Shown here one piece after another: positions 9,306 to 16,907 of a stretch of DNA of 64,000 nucleotides. Position numbers and translations under genes: made by a program. The notes beneath the pieces were generated by a model. It did not search any database. It saw only the letters and a program-made list of their open reading frames with translations, and had not been told where the DNA came from. The stretch comes from an uncultured Flavobacteriaceae bacterium (lineage in GTDB: Bacteria; Bacteroidota; Bacteroidia; Flavobacteriales; Flavobacteriaceae). Each line of letters starts with the position of its first letter. Positions within the stretch are counted from its first letter, which is position 1. Location: NCBI GenBank assembly GCA_913065125.1, contig CAJYAG010000001.1, positions 248,001 through 312,000 on the forward strand, written 5' to 3'.

Positions 9306-9851
9306 ATGAAAATAACTAAAAAACACATAACAAATATTGCTTTTGTAGTTCTAATTGGATTGATGATTTATCCACCAACAAAGGTATATTTTATCAGGTT
9401 GATTTCTTTTTCTCCATCAGAAATTAAAACAGAAAATCAACAGCAAATCAAAAATACAAACTGGCAATTAAAAGGATTGAATATCGAAAATGTCAATTTA
9501 GAAGAACTAGAAAATAAGGTTGTATTTGTCAATTTTTGGGCAACTTGGTGTGCGCCATGTATTGCAGAAATGCCAAGCATGCAAAATTTATATGATGATT
9601 ATAAAGACGACGTAACGTTTCTGTTTGTAACCAATGAAGATTGGCAAACGGTTTCTAAATTTTACACAAAGAAAAATTTTGATTTCCCTACATACAACCA
9701 AATAACACTTTCTCCGAGTGAGTTAGAAAGCTCGTCGATTCCTACTACATTTATTTTAGATAAAAATAAAAAGATTATTGTTGAAAAAAGGGGAGCAGCA
9801 GATTGGAACTCAACATCAACAAGAAAAATATTAGATGATTTATTAAACTAA
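9306..9851 (+). CDS. TlpA-family thiol:disulfide oxidoreductase, membrane anchored
   Basis: Periplasmic thioredoxin-fold protein that probably reduces disulfides in exported proteins such as apocytochromes. Residues 10-32 form one hydrophobic segment, which anchors the protein with the domain outside. The redox motif is WCAPC with Cys82 and Cys85, preceded by VVFVNFWAT; the cis-Pro region (SSSIPTTFILD) follows. The length of 181 residues is normal for the family. It is a single gene; TATCTTTA about 10 nt upstream is a near match to the -7 box. The exact electron partner cannot be told from the sequence. Confidence 0.88.
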   Translation: MKITKKHITNIAFVVLIGLMIYPPTKVYFIRLISFSPSEIKTENQQQIKNTNWQLKGLNIENVNLEELENKVVFVNFWATWCAPCIAEMPSMQNLYDDYKDDVTFLFVTNEDWQTVSKFYTKKNFDFPTYNQITLSPSELESSSIPTTFILDKNKKIIVEKRGAADWNSTSTRKILDDLLN

Positions 9852-9877
9852 AAAAGCTTCCAAGAAATTGGAAGCTT
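9848..9877 (-). terminator. Terminator for the gene ending at 9903
   Basis: A perfect 10-bp stem, AAGCTTCCAA (9854-9863) with TTGGAAGCTT (9868-9877), with a 4-nt loop. The T-run lies on the minus-strand side, so it mainly ends leftward transcripts. Confidence 0.8.
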
Positions 9878-9902
9878 CTAGAATCAATCAATCTAAGCCA
9901 AA

Positions 9903-10259
9903 CTAACTAGACTGAATCATTTTTAATGGAATTCTATAAACGGTTCCTTTTGTAATTCCTTTTACAGTTAATTTTTTATAATTCAATTTTGACTTTACAT
10001 AATTGGTAACTGTTTCACTGTTAGAATTTACAGAAACAACCACCAATTCGTTTTTATTATTCAACATCACAGAAACTTGCGCTTCTAATGTTTTGTCTGA
10101 TAAATCGTATGAATGATTTCCTAATAAGGATACAATTTCTGTTCTTAAAATGGTTTTTGAATCTTTAGAAGTTGGCTCTGTGTTTGTGTTTGCAGCTACA
10201 GAAACTACTGAAGAAATACTGATTGCTATTACAGCGATAATTGTTTTTAAATTTTTCAT
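9903..10259 (-). CDS. Small exported protein of unknown function
   Basis: A 118-residue protein with a cleavable signal peptide (about residues 1-23, MKNLKTIIAVIAISISSVVSVAANT) and a short alpha/beta mature part. The segment from about 65 to the end (NELVVVSVNSNSETVTNYVKSKLNYKKLTVKG) looks like a strand-helix-strand unit. I recall similar short periplasmic proteins in many flavobacteria but no named function. The 235 nt upstream (10260-10494) hold no other gene and contain its promoter region, in which I see no exact TAnnTTTG box. Confidence 0.7.
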   Translation of the reverse strand: MKNLKTIIAVIAISISSVVSVAANTNTEPTSKDSKTILRTEIVSLLGNHSYDLSDKTLEAQVSVMLNNKNELVVVSVNSNSETVTNYVKSKLNYKKLTVKGITKGTVYRIPLKMIQSS

Positions 10260-10494
10260 TTTATATGTGGTTTTAAATTAATGTTATATCAATATAGACC
10301 AACAGAAAACGAAAAGGTTGCATTGAGAAATGGGTTTTGGCAGTAACTTAACAGCATTTAACAGACTTTAAGAAGCAGTTGTTAAATTCTAAGAAAAATT
10401 TAAGAAGTCTTTTAAATGTTTGCCAATGTATTCTGATATAAATCTGCTTCAATGATTTATATCGCAGTTATCAAAAAACAAACTTTGAAATAAT

Positions 10495-11673
10495 CTAAAG
10501 CACTTCCTCAATCGATTCTATAAGAATGGCACAACCTTTTTTAATTTCCTCGTCAGAAATAGTTAATGGAGGAGTTATTCTAATGGCTTTTCCTTCAAAC
10601 AACAACAAAAACAGGAGTAAACCCTTGTCTAAACATTTTAAAATGATTTTAGAAGCGATTTCTGGTGTTGCTACAATAGCAGCCAACATCAATCCTTTTC
10701 CTCTGATTTCTTTAATTGCTGGGTGTTGTAAATGCTTTCTAATTAATTGTTCTTTTCTGAGCGTTTCTTCAATTAGATTTGAATTGTTTAGTGCTGTAAT
10801 GGTTGCCAAACCTGCAGCAGCAATTACTGGATGTCCGCCAAAAGTAGTAATGTGCCCTAACTTCGGGTTTTCTTTTAAGCAATTCATCATTTCTTGTGAC
10901 GCCATAAAAGCACCAATTGGCATTCCGCCGCCCAAACCTTTTCCTGTAATAATGATATCTGGAACAACCTTATAATTTTCAAATCCCCAAAAAGTTCCTG
11001 TGCGTCCAATTCCAGTTTGAATTTCATCTAAAATTAACAACGCGCCAACTTCATCGCATTTAATTTTTACTTTTTGCAAATAATTATTTGTTGGTTCTAT
11101 AAAACCTGCGCCACCTTGAATGGTTTCTAAAATAACAGCAGCAGTATTTTTTGTAATCTTTTGTAAATCTTCTTCCAGATTAAATTCAATGAATTTAATT
11201 CCCGGAATTAACGGTCTAAATGCTCGGTTTTGTTCTTCTGCACCACAAACGCTCATGGCACCTTGTGTATTTCCGTGATACCCATTTTTTGCAGCAATAA
11301 TTTCTGATTTTCTAGTAAATCGTTTTGCTAATTTTAATGCGCCTTCTGTTGCTTCTGTTCCAGAATTGGTTAAATAAACAGCGCAATTTTTAGTCGGAAT
11401 GGTAGTTGCTAACGCTTTACATAATTCCACTTGTGGTTTCTGAATAAATTCGCCGTACACCATTACATGCGTATAAGCATCCACTTGATTTTTAATGGCT
11501 TCTGAAATTATAGGATGATGATGTCCCAAGGTATTTGCAGAAACACCAGCGATAAAATCTAAATACGATTTGTTATTTGTATCATACACATAACTTCCTT
11601 TTGCGTGAGAAATTTCTAAAGCAAGTGGGTGAGGAGAGGTTTGAGCTTGATAAGTTAAAAAATCAGATTTCAT
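10495..11673 (-). CDS. Class III PLP-dependent aminotransferase (acetylornithine/ornithine aminotransferase-like)
   Basis: Fold-type I PLP enzyme of the aspartate aminotransferase superfamily. The 392 residues carry the signatures NSGTEATEGALKLAKR (about 103), the LDEIQTGIGRTG stretch with the PLP-ring Asp, and the Schiff-base lysine in IITGKGLGGGMPIGAF (Lys245). The family includes ArgD, ornithine and GABA aminotransferases, and the substrate is not resolved here. No arginine genes are nearby. The gene starts 1 nt after the OstA-like gene on the same strand, so the two are one operon. Flavobacteria often keep this pair together (from memory). Confidence 0.88.
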   Translation of the reverse strand: MKSDFLTYQAQTSPHPLALEISHAKGSYVYDTNNKSYLDFIAGVSANTLGHHHPIISEAIKNQVDAYTHVMVYGEFIQKPQVELCKALATTIPTKNCAVYLTNSGTEATEGALKLAKRFTRKSEIIAAKNGYHGNTQGAMSVCGAEEQNRAFRPLIPGIKFIEFNLEEDLQKITKNTAAVILETIQGGAGFIEPTNNYLQKVKIKCDEVGALLILDEIQTGIGRTGTFWGFENYKVVPDIIITGKGLGGGMPIGAFMASQEMMNCLKENPKLGHITTFGGHPVIAAAGLATITALNNSNLIEETLRKEQLIRKHLQHPAIKEIRGKGLMLAAIVATPEIASKIILKCLDKGLLLFLLLFEGKAIRITPPLTISDEEIKKGCAILIESIEEVL

Positions 11674-11674
11674 T

Positions 11675-13258
11675 TTATTCTTTCTTTTTTAGAACCTTAG
11701 AAGTGTTGATTTCCTTTTTTCTTGGAATTTTATCTCCAACCACAAAAATCTCTTCCATTGTTTTTGGTTGTTCATCTTCTCGCCAAATAAATCCTTTTAA
11801 TTTTCTGGCATTTTCTGGTAAATCTTTTGGTGGATACGAAGTTCCTTCAGGTTTCTTAATATATTTTACAGATTCTATATTGTTGGTTTCGTCTAACGTA
11901 AACTCAATAGAACTACATTCTTGTTTGGTAATGGTTTCTAAAATCCCTGCTTCGTTTCTGTTGTAAAAAACAACTTCTGCGTTTCCTTCCACTAAAAAAT
12001 ACTTGAGTTTTCCGTCAATAAATTTACCAAACATATTTCTTCCTTTAATTTGATTGTAGGTAGAAACGCCATCAATAATCGTATCTAATTGAATAATTAA
12101 CGCATTGTTTAAAATTTTTAAAGAATCTAATTTGTCAGTTTCTTTATTGTTTAAAAGCTGAATACTATCACCTGTAATTTGGTTTTTTCCTGACCATAAT
12201 ATAGGGTTTCTAAATAGCCTGGTTAAACCTGTTGTTTGATTCATGTGAATAGAATCTGCTTTTCCTTGCAAGTCCGTTTTAAAGATTTTCACATCGTTAT
12301 AAATTCGCATAATTCTCTTTTCTGGCTTTCCTGTAACCAACAACGTATCTCCATGAATGTAGAGCGAATCTTTTTCCATCAAAGAAATCGCTACAGCTTT
12401 ATCCACAATAAAAACAGAATCTTTTAGCTCAAAAAATTCTGCATAATTTCCTTTTGCAATAAAGTTTTGAATGGTGTCTATAAACTTGATATTATCAGTT
12501 GCAGAAGCAAAACCTTTAAATTTATCATAATACAAACTATCGCCTTCAATGGTTTTATCTGTAAAATAAATTTTAGAATTTTTTACAAAATGAGAAATCT
12601 CTGATTTGGTATTGTAAAATCCTTTTTCGGTATAAATCGTATTGTCTTTTCCCTTTATGGTTGATGGTCCATATAAATAGGCTATGGCTGAATCTGTATA
12701 ATAATCTAAATGATTCGATTCTAACACATGTTCTGGATTTGTTACCGTTACTTTAGTTGTTGCAGTAAACTTTTTATTTTTTAAAAAGTAATTTCCTATT
12801 TTACTTTTAAGAACATTAGTTTCGTCTTGTATAATGGCGTGGTTTTTATAAAACAACAATTGCTTTTGTCTATCAAAATGCAAGGTATCCGTTTTTAAAG
12901 TCATTTTGGGATCTTTCAACACTACATTTCCCCAAGACAATGCTTTTTTTGTATTTCCATTATAATCAACATAATTACTTGTTTGTGTAATGGTATCGCC
13001 TTGCTTGATTAAAACATTACTAAAAGCTTTAAAAAAATTTAACTTTTTGTAGTACAATGCTTTATCACAAGTAAGAATAATTCCATCATGATAAATTTCT
13101 ACCAATCGATCTGCATCTCTTGTTAAAATAGTAGCTCCTGGAAATTTTTCTTCATCCGCAGTACTAACACCAGCATACATAATTTTAATCTTTTTAGCTT
13201 CCTGAGAAAAACTAGCAAAAGAAGTAAATACTAAAAAGAATAGAATAATTTTTTTCAA
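11675..13258 (-). CDS. OstA/LptA-like exported protein
   Basis: A 527-residue protein with a signal peptide (about 1-18, ending FASFSQ) and repeated OstA/LptA-type beta-jellyroll units (for example LTCDKALYYKKLNFFKAFSNV and LESNHLDYYTDSAIAYLYGPS). LptA-type proteins form the periplasmic bridge that carries lipopolysaccharide. The long multi-repeat form is typical of Bacteroidota and its exact role there is not settled. The C-terminal 100 residues (KYFLVEGNAEVVFYNRNE... and a Lys-rich tail) are less conserved in appearance. It is first in a two-gene operon with the aminotransferase. Confidence 0.82.
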   Translation of the reverse strand: MKKIILFFLVFTSFASFSQEAKKIKIMYAGVSTADEEKFPGATILTRDADRLVEIYHDGIILTCDKALYYKKLNFFKAFSNVLIKQGDTITQTSNYVDYNGNTKKALSWGNVVLKDPKMTLKTDTLHFDRQKQLLFYKNHAIIQDETNVLKSKIGNYFLKNKKFTATTKVTVTNPEHVLESNHLDYYTDSAIAYLYGPSTIKGKDNTIYTEKGFYNTKSEISHFVKNSKIYFTDKTIEGDSLYYDKFKGFASATDNIKFIDTIQNFIAKGNYAEFFELKDSVFIVDKAVAISLMEKDSLYIHGDTLLVTGKPEKRIMRIYNDVKIFKTDLQGKADSIHMNQTTGLTRLFRNPILWSGKNQITGDSIQLLNNKETDKLDSLKILNNALIIQLDTIIDGVSTYNQIKGRNMFGKFIDGKLKYFLVEGNAEVVFYNRNEAGILETITKQECSSIEFTLDETNNIESVKYIKKPEGTSYPPKDLPENARKLKGFIWREDEQPKTMEEIFVVGDKIPRKKEINTSKVLKKKE

Positions 13259-13276
13259 GAGAAATCAAATTTTTAA

Positions 13277-13284
13277 CAAAAATA
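13277..13284 (-). promoter_or_regulatory. -7 box of the ostA-like operon
   Basis: TATTTTTG on the minus strand, 19 nt upstream of the ATG at 13258. Confidence 0.6.
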
Positions 13285-13398
13285 GTGAAAAGATTACGGC
13301 TTCTTATTAAAGAAAAGTGAAATTTAATTAGATTCATTTTTATTATTTTTTTGATAAAAGATTCTTCATTTTATTCTATAAATACGTAGAAGTTGACG

Positions 13399-13406
13399 TA
13401 TTTTTG
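13399..13406 (+). promoter_or_regulatory. -7 box of the PLP decarboxylase gene
   Basis: TATTTTTG, matching TAnnTTTG, 17 nt before the ATG at 13424. Confidence 0.65.
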
Positions 13407-13423
13407 CAAAAAATAAGAACTCC

Positions 13424-14860
13424 ATGAAAGCGCCATTTGATTTAACAAAAGAAGAAATGAAAGCGTATGGCTATAAAATTATAGACATTATTGCTGAACA
13501 TTACGACACCATTGAAACTCAAAAACCAGTAACTTCGGGTACACGAGCACAAATGGACACTCTTTTTTTGCAAGAAGCACCAAATGAGGCAATGCCAGCA
13601 GATGAAGTGTTGGATTTTGTAATGCAAAATGTAATTCCGCATAGTAATTTAACAACGCATCCAAAATCATTTTCTTTTGTTCCTGGACCAAGTAATTATA
13701 TCAGCACTTTGGCCGATACGTTGGCAACTGGATTTAATGTTTTTTCTGGTGGATGGATTGTTTCTCCGGCTGCAGCAGAATTGGAAATTGTTACGATGAA
13801 TTGGTTGTTAAAAATGTTTGATTTTCCTGTACAAAAAGGTGGTGGAATTTTCACTAGCGGTGGTTCGATGGCAAATTTAACAGCCTTGGTTACTGCAAGA
13901 AGAATAAAATGTGGCGACGATTTTTCAAAAGCCATTATTTATTTATCAGATCAAGCGCATTCCTCAAATATTAAAGCAATTCGTGTACTGGGATTTAAAA
14001 AAGAACAAATTAGAATAATTCCGACAGATCTAGAATTTAAAATAAGTTTTAATAAGCTTAAAAATGCGATTGCTAAAGACCGTTTAGAAGGAAATCAACC
14101 ATTTTGTATTATCGCATCAGCAGGAACAACAAACACAGGAACTGTAGATCCGTTAGACGAAATTGCAGATATTTGTGAGAAAGAAAATCTTTGGATGCAT
14201 GTTGATGGAGCATATGGTGGCGCAGCAATTTTATCTAAAAAAGGAAGCAGAATTTTACGCGGAATTGAACGCGCAGATTCGTTAACAGTTGATCCACACA
14301 AATGGTTTTATCAACCTTACGAGATAGGATGTTTATTGGTAAAAGACTCGTCTTGGTTAAGCAATACTTTTTCAGAAAAACCTGAGTATTTACGAGATAT
14401 TGAAGGGAACGAATCTGAAATTAATTTTTACGATTACGGAATTCAATTAACGAGACGTTTTAGAGCGTTAAAGTTTTATATGTCAATCAAAACGTATGGT
14501 TTAGACACCTTTAAAAAAGCGGTTACCTATAGTATTGATTTGGCAGAACAAACTGAAGATTTATTACGAAAAAGTAAAAACTGGGAAGTTATTTCTCCAG
14601 CAACTTTAGCCATTATTAATTACAGATACAATCCGATTGGTTTACATTTATCAGAACCAGAATTAGACAAATTAAATCAAGAAATATCGGCAAGAATTAC
14701 GAAATCTAAAGAAGCATTATTGGTAACAACCATATTGCAAAATCAGGTGGTTTTAAGAATGTGTTTGATAAATCCTAGAACAACATTTAAGCATATTACA
14801 GAAACGTTTGATCAATCTGAGGCATTTGCTACAGAGATTCTTGCTGAGTGGAAGAAGTAA
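13424..14860 (+). CDS. PLP-dependent decarboxylase of the aromatic/glutamate decarboxylase group
   Basis: Group II PLP decarboxylase. The 478 residues contain GGIFTSGGSMANLTAL (about 140), the DGAYGG stretch (261-266) with the Asp that contacts the pyridine nitrogen, and the Schiff-base lysine in DPHKWFYQPYEIG (Lys293). The N-terminal start, near SFVPGPSNYISTLADTL, resembles aromatic-L-amino-acid decarboxylases, so a tyrosine, tryptophan or DOPA-like substrate is possible but not proven. It is monocistronic. Its last 32 nt overlap the 3' end of the convergent membrane-protein gene. Confidence 0.88.
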   Translation: MKAPFDLTKEEMKAYGYKIIDIIAEHYDTIETQKPVTSGTRAQMDTLFLQEAPNEAMPADEVLDFVMQNVIPHSNLTTHPKSFSFVPGPSNYISTLADTLATGFNVFSGGWIVSPAAAELEIVTMNWLLKMFDFPVQKGGGIFTSGGSMANLTALVTARRIKCGDDFSKAIIYLSDQAHSSNIKAIRVLGFKKEQIRIIPTDLEFKISFNKLKNAIAKDRLEGNQPFCIIASAGTTNTGTVDPLDEIADICEKENLWMHVDGAYGGAAILSKKGSRILRGIERADSLTVDPHKWFYQPYEIGCLLVKDSSWLSNTFSEKPEYLRDIEGNESEINFYDYGIQLTRRFRALKFYMSIKTYGLDTFKKAVTYSIDLAEQTEDLLRKSKNWEVISPATLAIINYRYNPIGLHLSEPELDKLNQEISARITKSKEALLVTTILQNQVVLRMCLINPRTTFKHITETFDQSEAFATEILAEWKK

Positions 14861-16061
14861 AGCTCGATTTTAACAATATACCAAGAATCCCTAACGGCAT
14901 TAAAGCGCTACAAATTACCAAATAAGTAAAATAATGATCGAGTAAATACAGTTGTTGCCAAGCAGAAAAACCTTTGTAAAAGATGAGTATTTCTGATAAA
15001 ACAAAGCCAAGAATAAACATACTTATCCATATTTTTGGGAGTGCTATCAACTTATAAAACCTTAGAAAAACAAGTGTTGATAAAGTTACAACGCCTAAAA
15101 AAGTTAAGTGTAAATATCCAATTACAAAATCTAAAATTATTGTTGTTAGCTCAGAAAAATAAGGAATTGCAGTACATGCTTGCAAACTTACTTTAATCAA
15201 AATTAAAACAAAAACTAGCTTTAAAAGTGCGTAAAGTTGTGGTTTTAAAAGCTCCTTTAATTCGGTTTTAATTTCATTTACTTGCTTGTAGAAAACCCCA
15301 AATGCTATCCATTGTAAAATAGCTCCTAAAATTGCTATTATATAAATAATAGATGACGGATTCATCCATAAAAAGGATAAACACAGTGTAAGCACACAAC
15401 TTATAAGCATCAGGTTATAAAATTGATTTGCTGCTTTTTTAGAAAACGAAATTTTCGATTTTTCAAGTAGAAAATAAAAAACACCAATCAAACAAAAGAT
15501 AAACCAACCATTGTATTGAAAATGCAAATAGAAATAAATAGCATTTTTATACCAAGATGATGTTGGTCCAAGTGTATTCATTATTGCTCCCAATGCCCAA
15601 GGGCCAATGGTTGAAATTATCATTAATAATAACGACGTTGAAATAAATTTATAGGAAATACTTTTAAGGTGAAGTGTGTGATTTTTTTTAAAGAAAAAGT
15701 AAAACCAGTAAGAACAAATTAAAAACAAGGTAGAAAAAATAATAGAATACAAAGCATAACCAATAAAAGGAAATGTAAATAACATTCCAATAATGGTGAT
15801 TTGCGTGCTCCAAAAAATAATATAGTAGTTTTTTGCTTTCTCTTTATCAATTCCGAAATGATAAATAAGCGTTGTTAATGCGACATAAACCCAACCCAAT
15901 AATGCAATATGAGAATGTGTATGAATGATGTATTTATAAGTTGCACTAATATTGGTTATAGAAAAGAGCCTTAAAATAATTCCTAAAAAAGCAGCAATAA
16001 AAAGATATGATAATGCAATTTTAGTATGAGTTTTTACTTTAATTATTGACTCTGATAACAT
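14829..16061 (-). CDS. Polytopic membrane protein with haem-copper-oxidase/NnrS-like His motifs
   Basis: About 410 residues with some 12 predicted membrane helices. His-rich helix ends, HTHSHIALLGW, YFYLHFQYNGW and YLHLTFLG, resemble the haem and metal ligands of haem-copper oxidase subunit I and of NnrS, a haem-copper protein linked to NO handling; this is inference. The start is placed at ATG 16061 because the longer frame begins at 16094, upstream of the -7 box at 16080-16087. It is divergent from the cytochrome c gene and shares its operator (16109-16122), tying it to the nirK cluster. Its end overlaps the decarboxylase gene by 32 nt. Confidence 0.65.
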   Translation of the reverse strand: MLSESIIKVKTHTKIALSYLFIAAFLGIILRLFSITNISATYKYIIHTHSHIALLGWVYVALTTLIYHFGIDKEKAKNYYIIFWSTQITIIGMLFTFPFIGYALYSIIFSTLFLICSYWFYFFFKKNHTLHLKSISYKFISTSLLLMIISTIGPWALGAIMNTLGPTSSWYKNAIYFYLHFQYNGWFIFCLIGVFYFLLEKSKISFSKKAANQFYNLMLISCVLTLCLSFLWMNPSSIIYIIAILGAILQWIAFGVFYKQVNEIKTELKELLKPQLYALLKLVFVLILIKVSLQACTAIPYFSELTTIILDFVIGYLHLTFLGVVTLSTLVFLRFYKLIALPKIWISMFILGFVLSEILIFYKGFSAWQQLYLLDHYFTYLVICSALMPLGILGILLKSSFTSSTQQESL

Positions 16062-16079
16062 ATTGAATTTTATTTTTTG

Positions 16080-16087
16080 CAAAATTA
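16080..16087 (-). promoter_or_regulatory. -7 box of the haem-ligand membrane protein gene
   Basis: TAATTTTG on the minus strand, identical in sequence to the -7 box of the divergent cytochrome gene. Its 5' base is 28.5 nt from the centre of the operator at 16109-16122. Confidence 0.72.
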
Positions 16088-16108
16088 AAGACATTTTAGT
16101 CCTTTTTT

Positions 16109-16122
16109 ATGATTTTTATCAT
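16109..16122. promoter_or_regulatory. FNR/CRP-like operator shared by two divergent promoters
   Basis: ATGAT-TTTT-ATCAT is a dyad of the TGAT-N4-ATCA type used by the CRP/FNR superfamily. The centre (16115.5) is exactly 28.5 nt from the start of the -7 box on each side, placing it near -41.5 of both promoters. Activation under low oxygen or by NO is inferred. Confidence 0.7.
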
Positions 16123-16143
16123 TTTTTTATGCACTAAAAATAA

Positions 16144-16151
16144 TAATTTTG
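16144..16151 (+). promoter_or_regulatory. -7 box of the cytochrome c lipoprotein gene
   Basis: TAATTTTG, 22 nt upstream of the ATG at 16174 and correctly spaced from the shared operator. Confidence 0.72.
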
Positions 16152-16173
16152 TAATTTAATTTAAATATTTAAG

Positions 16174-16677
16174 ATGAAACTTAAAATTATAATAGCAATT
16201 TTAGCAATCGGAGTATTGGCAAGTTGTGGAAGTGGAGAAAAGAAAGAACTAATAAAAACAAAAACTGTAAAAAAAGCTGCAGTAAAAAAAACACTTGAAA
16301 CGAAAGAAATAAAAAAAGAAAAAACAGTTCCTACAATTGATATGAATAATAAAGGAGTAGGGCCAATTAAATCTGTAATTTTAGGAAGTTCTATTGATAA
16401 ATCTATGGCTGATAAAGGTCAACAACTATTTAAAAACAAATGTTCTACTTGTCATAGAACGGACAGGAAATTTATTGGACCAAGCCCTGCAGGAATTATG
16501 GATAGACGTTCTCCTGAGTGGATTATGAACATGATAATGAATCCTTCAGAAATGACAGCTAAAGATCCTATTGCTAAAGAGTTATTAGCTCAATTTAACG
16601 GCTCTCCAATGGCAGATCAAAATATAAAAGAAGAAGAAGCAAGAACTATATTAGAATATTTTAGAACCCTTAAGTAA
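16174..16677 (+). CDS. Monohaem cytochrome c lipoprotein
   Basis: A 167-residue class I c-type cytochrome. A lipoprotein signal (MKLKIIIAILAIGVLASC, Cys18) is followed by a Lys-rich linker (about 22-55) and the cytochrome domain, with the haem attachment motif CSTCH (Cys90, Cys93, His94). The axial Met is probably in GSPMADQN near residue 149. It likely carries electrons in the periplasm to the nitrite reductase encoded next or to a terminal oxidase (inference from position). It has its own promoter with the FNR-like operator. The 230 nt to nirK hold that gene's promoter and a weak inverted repeat, AAGACTG/CAGTCTT. Confidence 0.9.
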   Translation: MKLKIIIAILAIGVLASCGSGEKKELIKTKTVKKAAVKKTLETKEIKKEKTVPTIDMNNKGVGPIKSVILGSSIDKSMADKGQQLFKNKCSTCHRTDRKFIGPSPAGIMDRRSPEWIMNMIMNPSEMTAKDPIAKELLAQFNGSPMADQNIKEEEARTILEYFRTLK

Positions 16678-16793
16678 TTATTCTTTAATTTTTTTTGGTT
16701 GATAAGACTGTTTAAAGCCTTAAATTCATAATGATTTTAGTTTTGAGCAGTCTTTTATTTTTATGCTAGTATTCGCTTAATTTTTTTCACTTT

Positions 16794-16807
16794 GTGATAT
16801 TTATCAT
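16794..16807. promoter_or_regulatory. FNR/CRP-like operator upstream of nirK
   Basis: GTGAT-ATTT-ATCAT contains the dyad TGAT-N4-ATCA (centre 16800.5). It lies 29.5 nt before the -7 box at 16830, almost the same geometry as the operator at 16109-16122. Confidence 0.72.
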
Positions 16808-16829
16808 GTTTTAAATTTAGATTCTATAG

Positions 16830-16837
16830 TACATTTG
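16830..16837 (+). promoter_or_regulatory. -7 box of the nirK operon
   Basis: TACATTTG fits TAnnTTTG. The ATG is 70 nt further on, leaving a leader of about 60 nt. Confidence 0.7.
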
Positions 16838-16907
16838 CTTAATAAAAGATAAAAATATCTTTTATTAAGAGTAAGTAGCATATAAAATTAACTTTAAAAC
16901 TAAAAAA

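Noticed and set aside
11675..13258. OstA-like protein as a true LptD
   Set aside because: It is too short (527 residues), without the large beta-barrel, and has only repeated LptA-type units.
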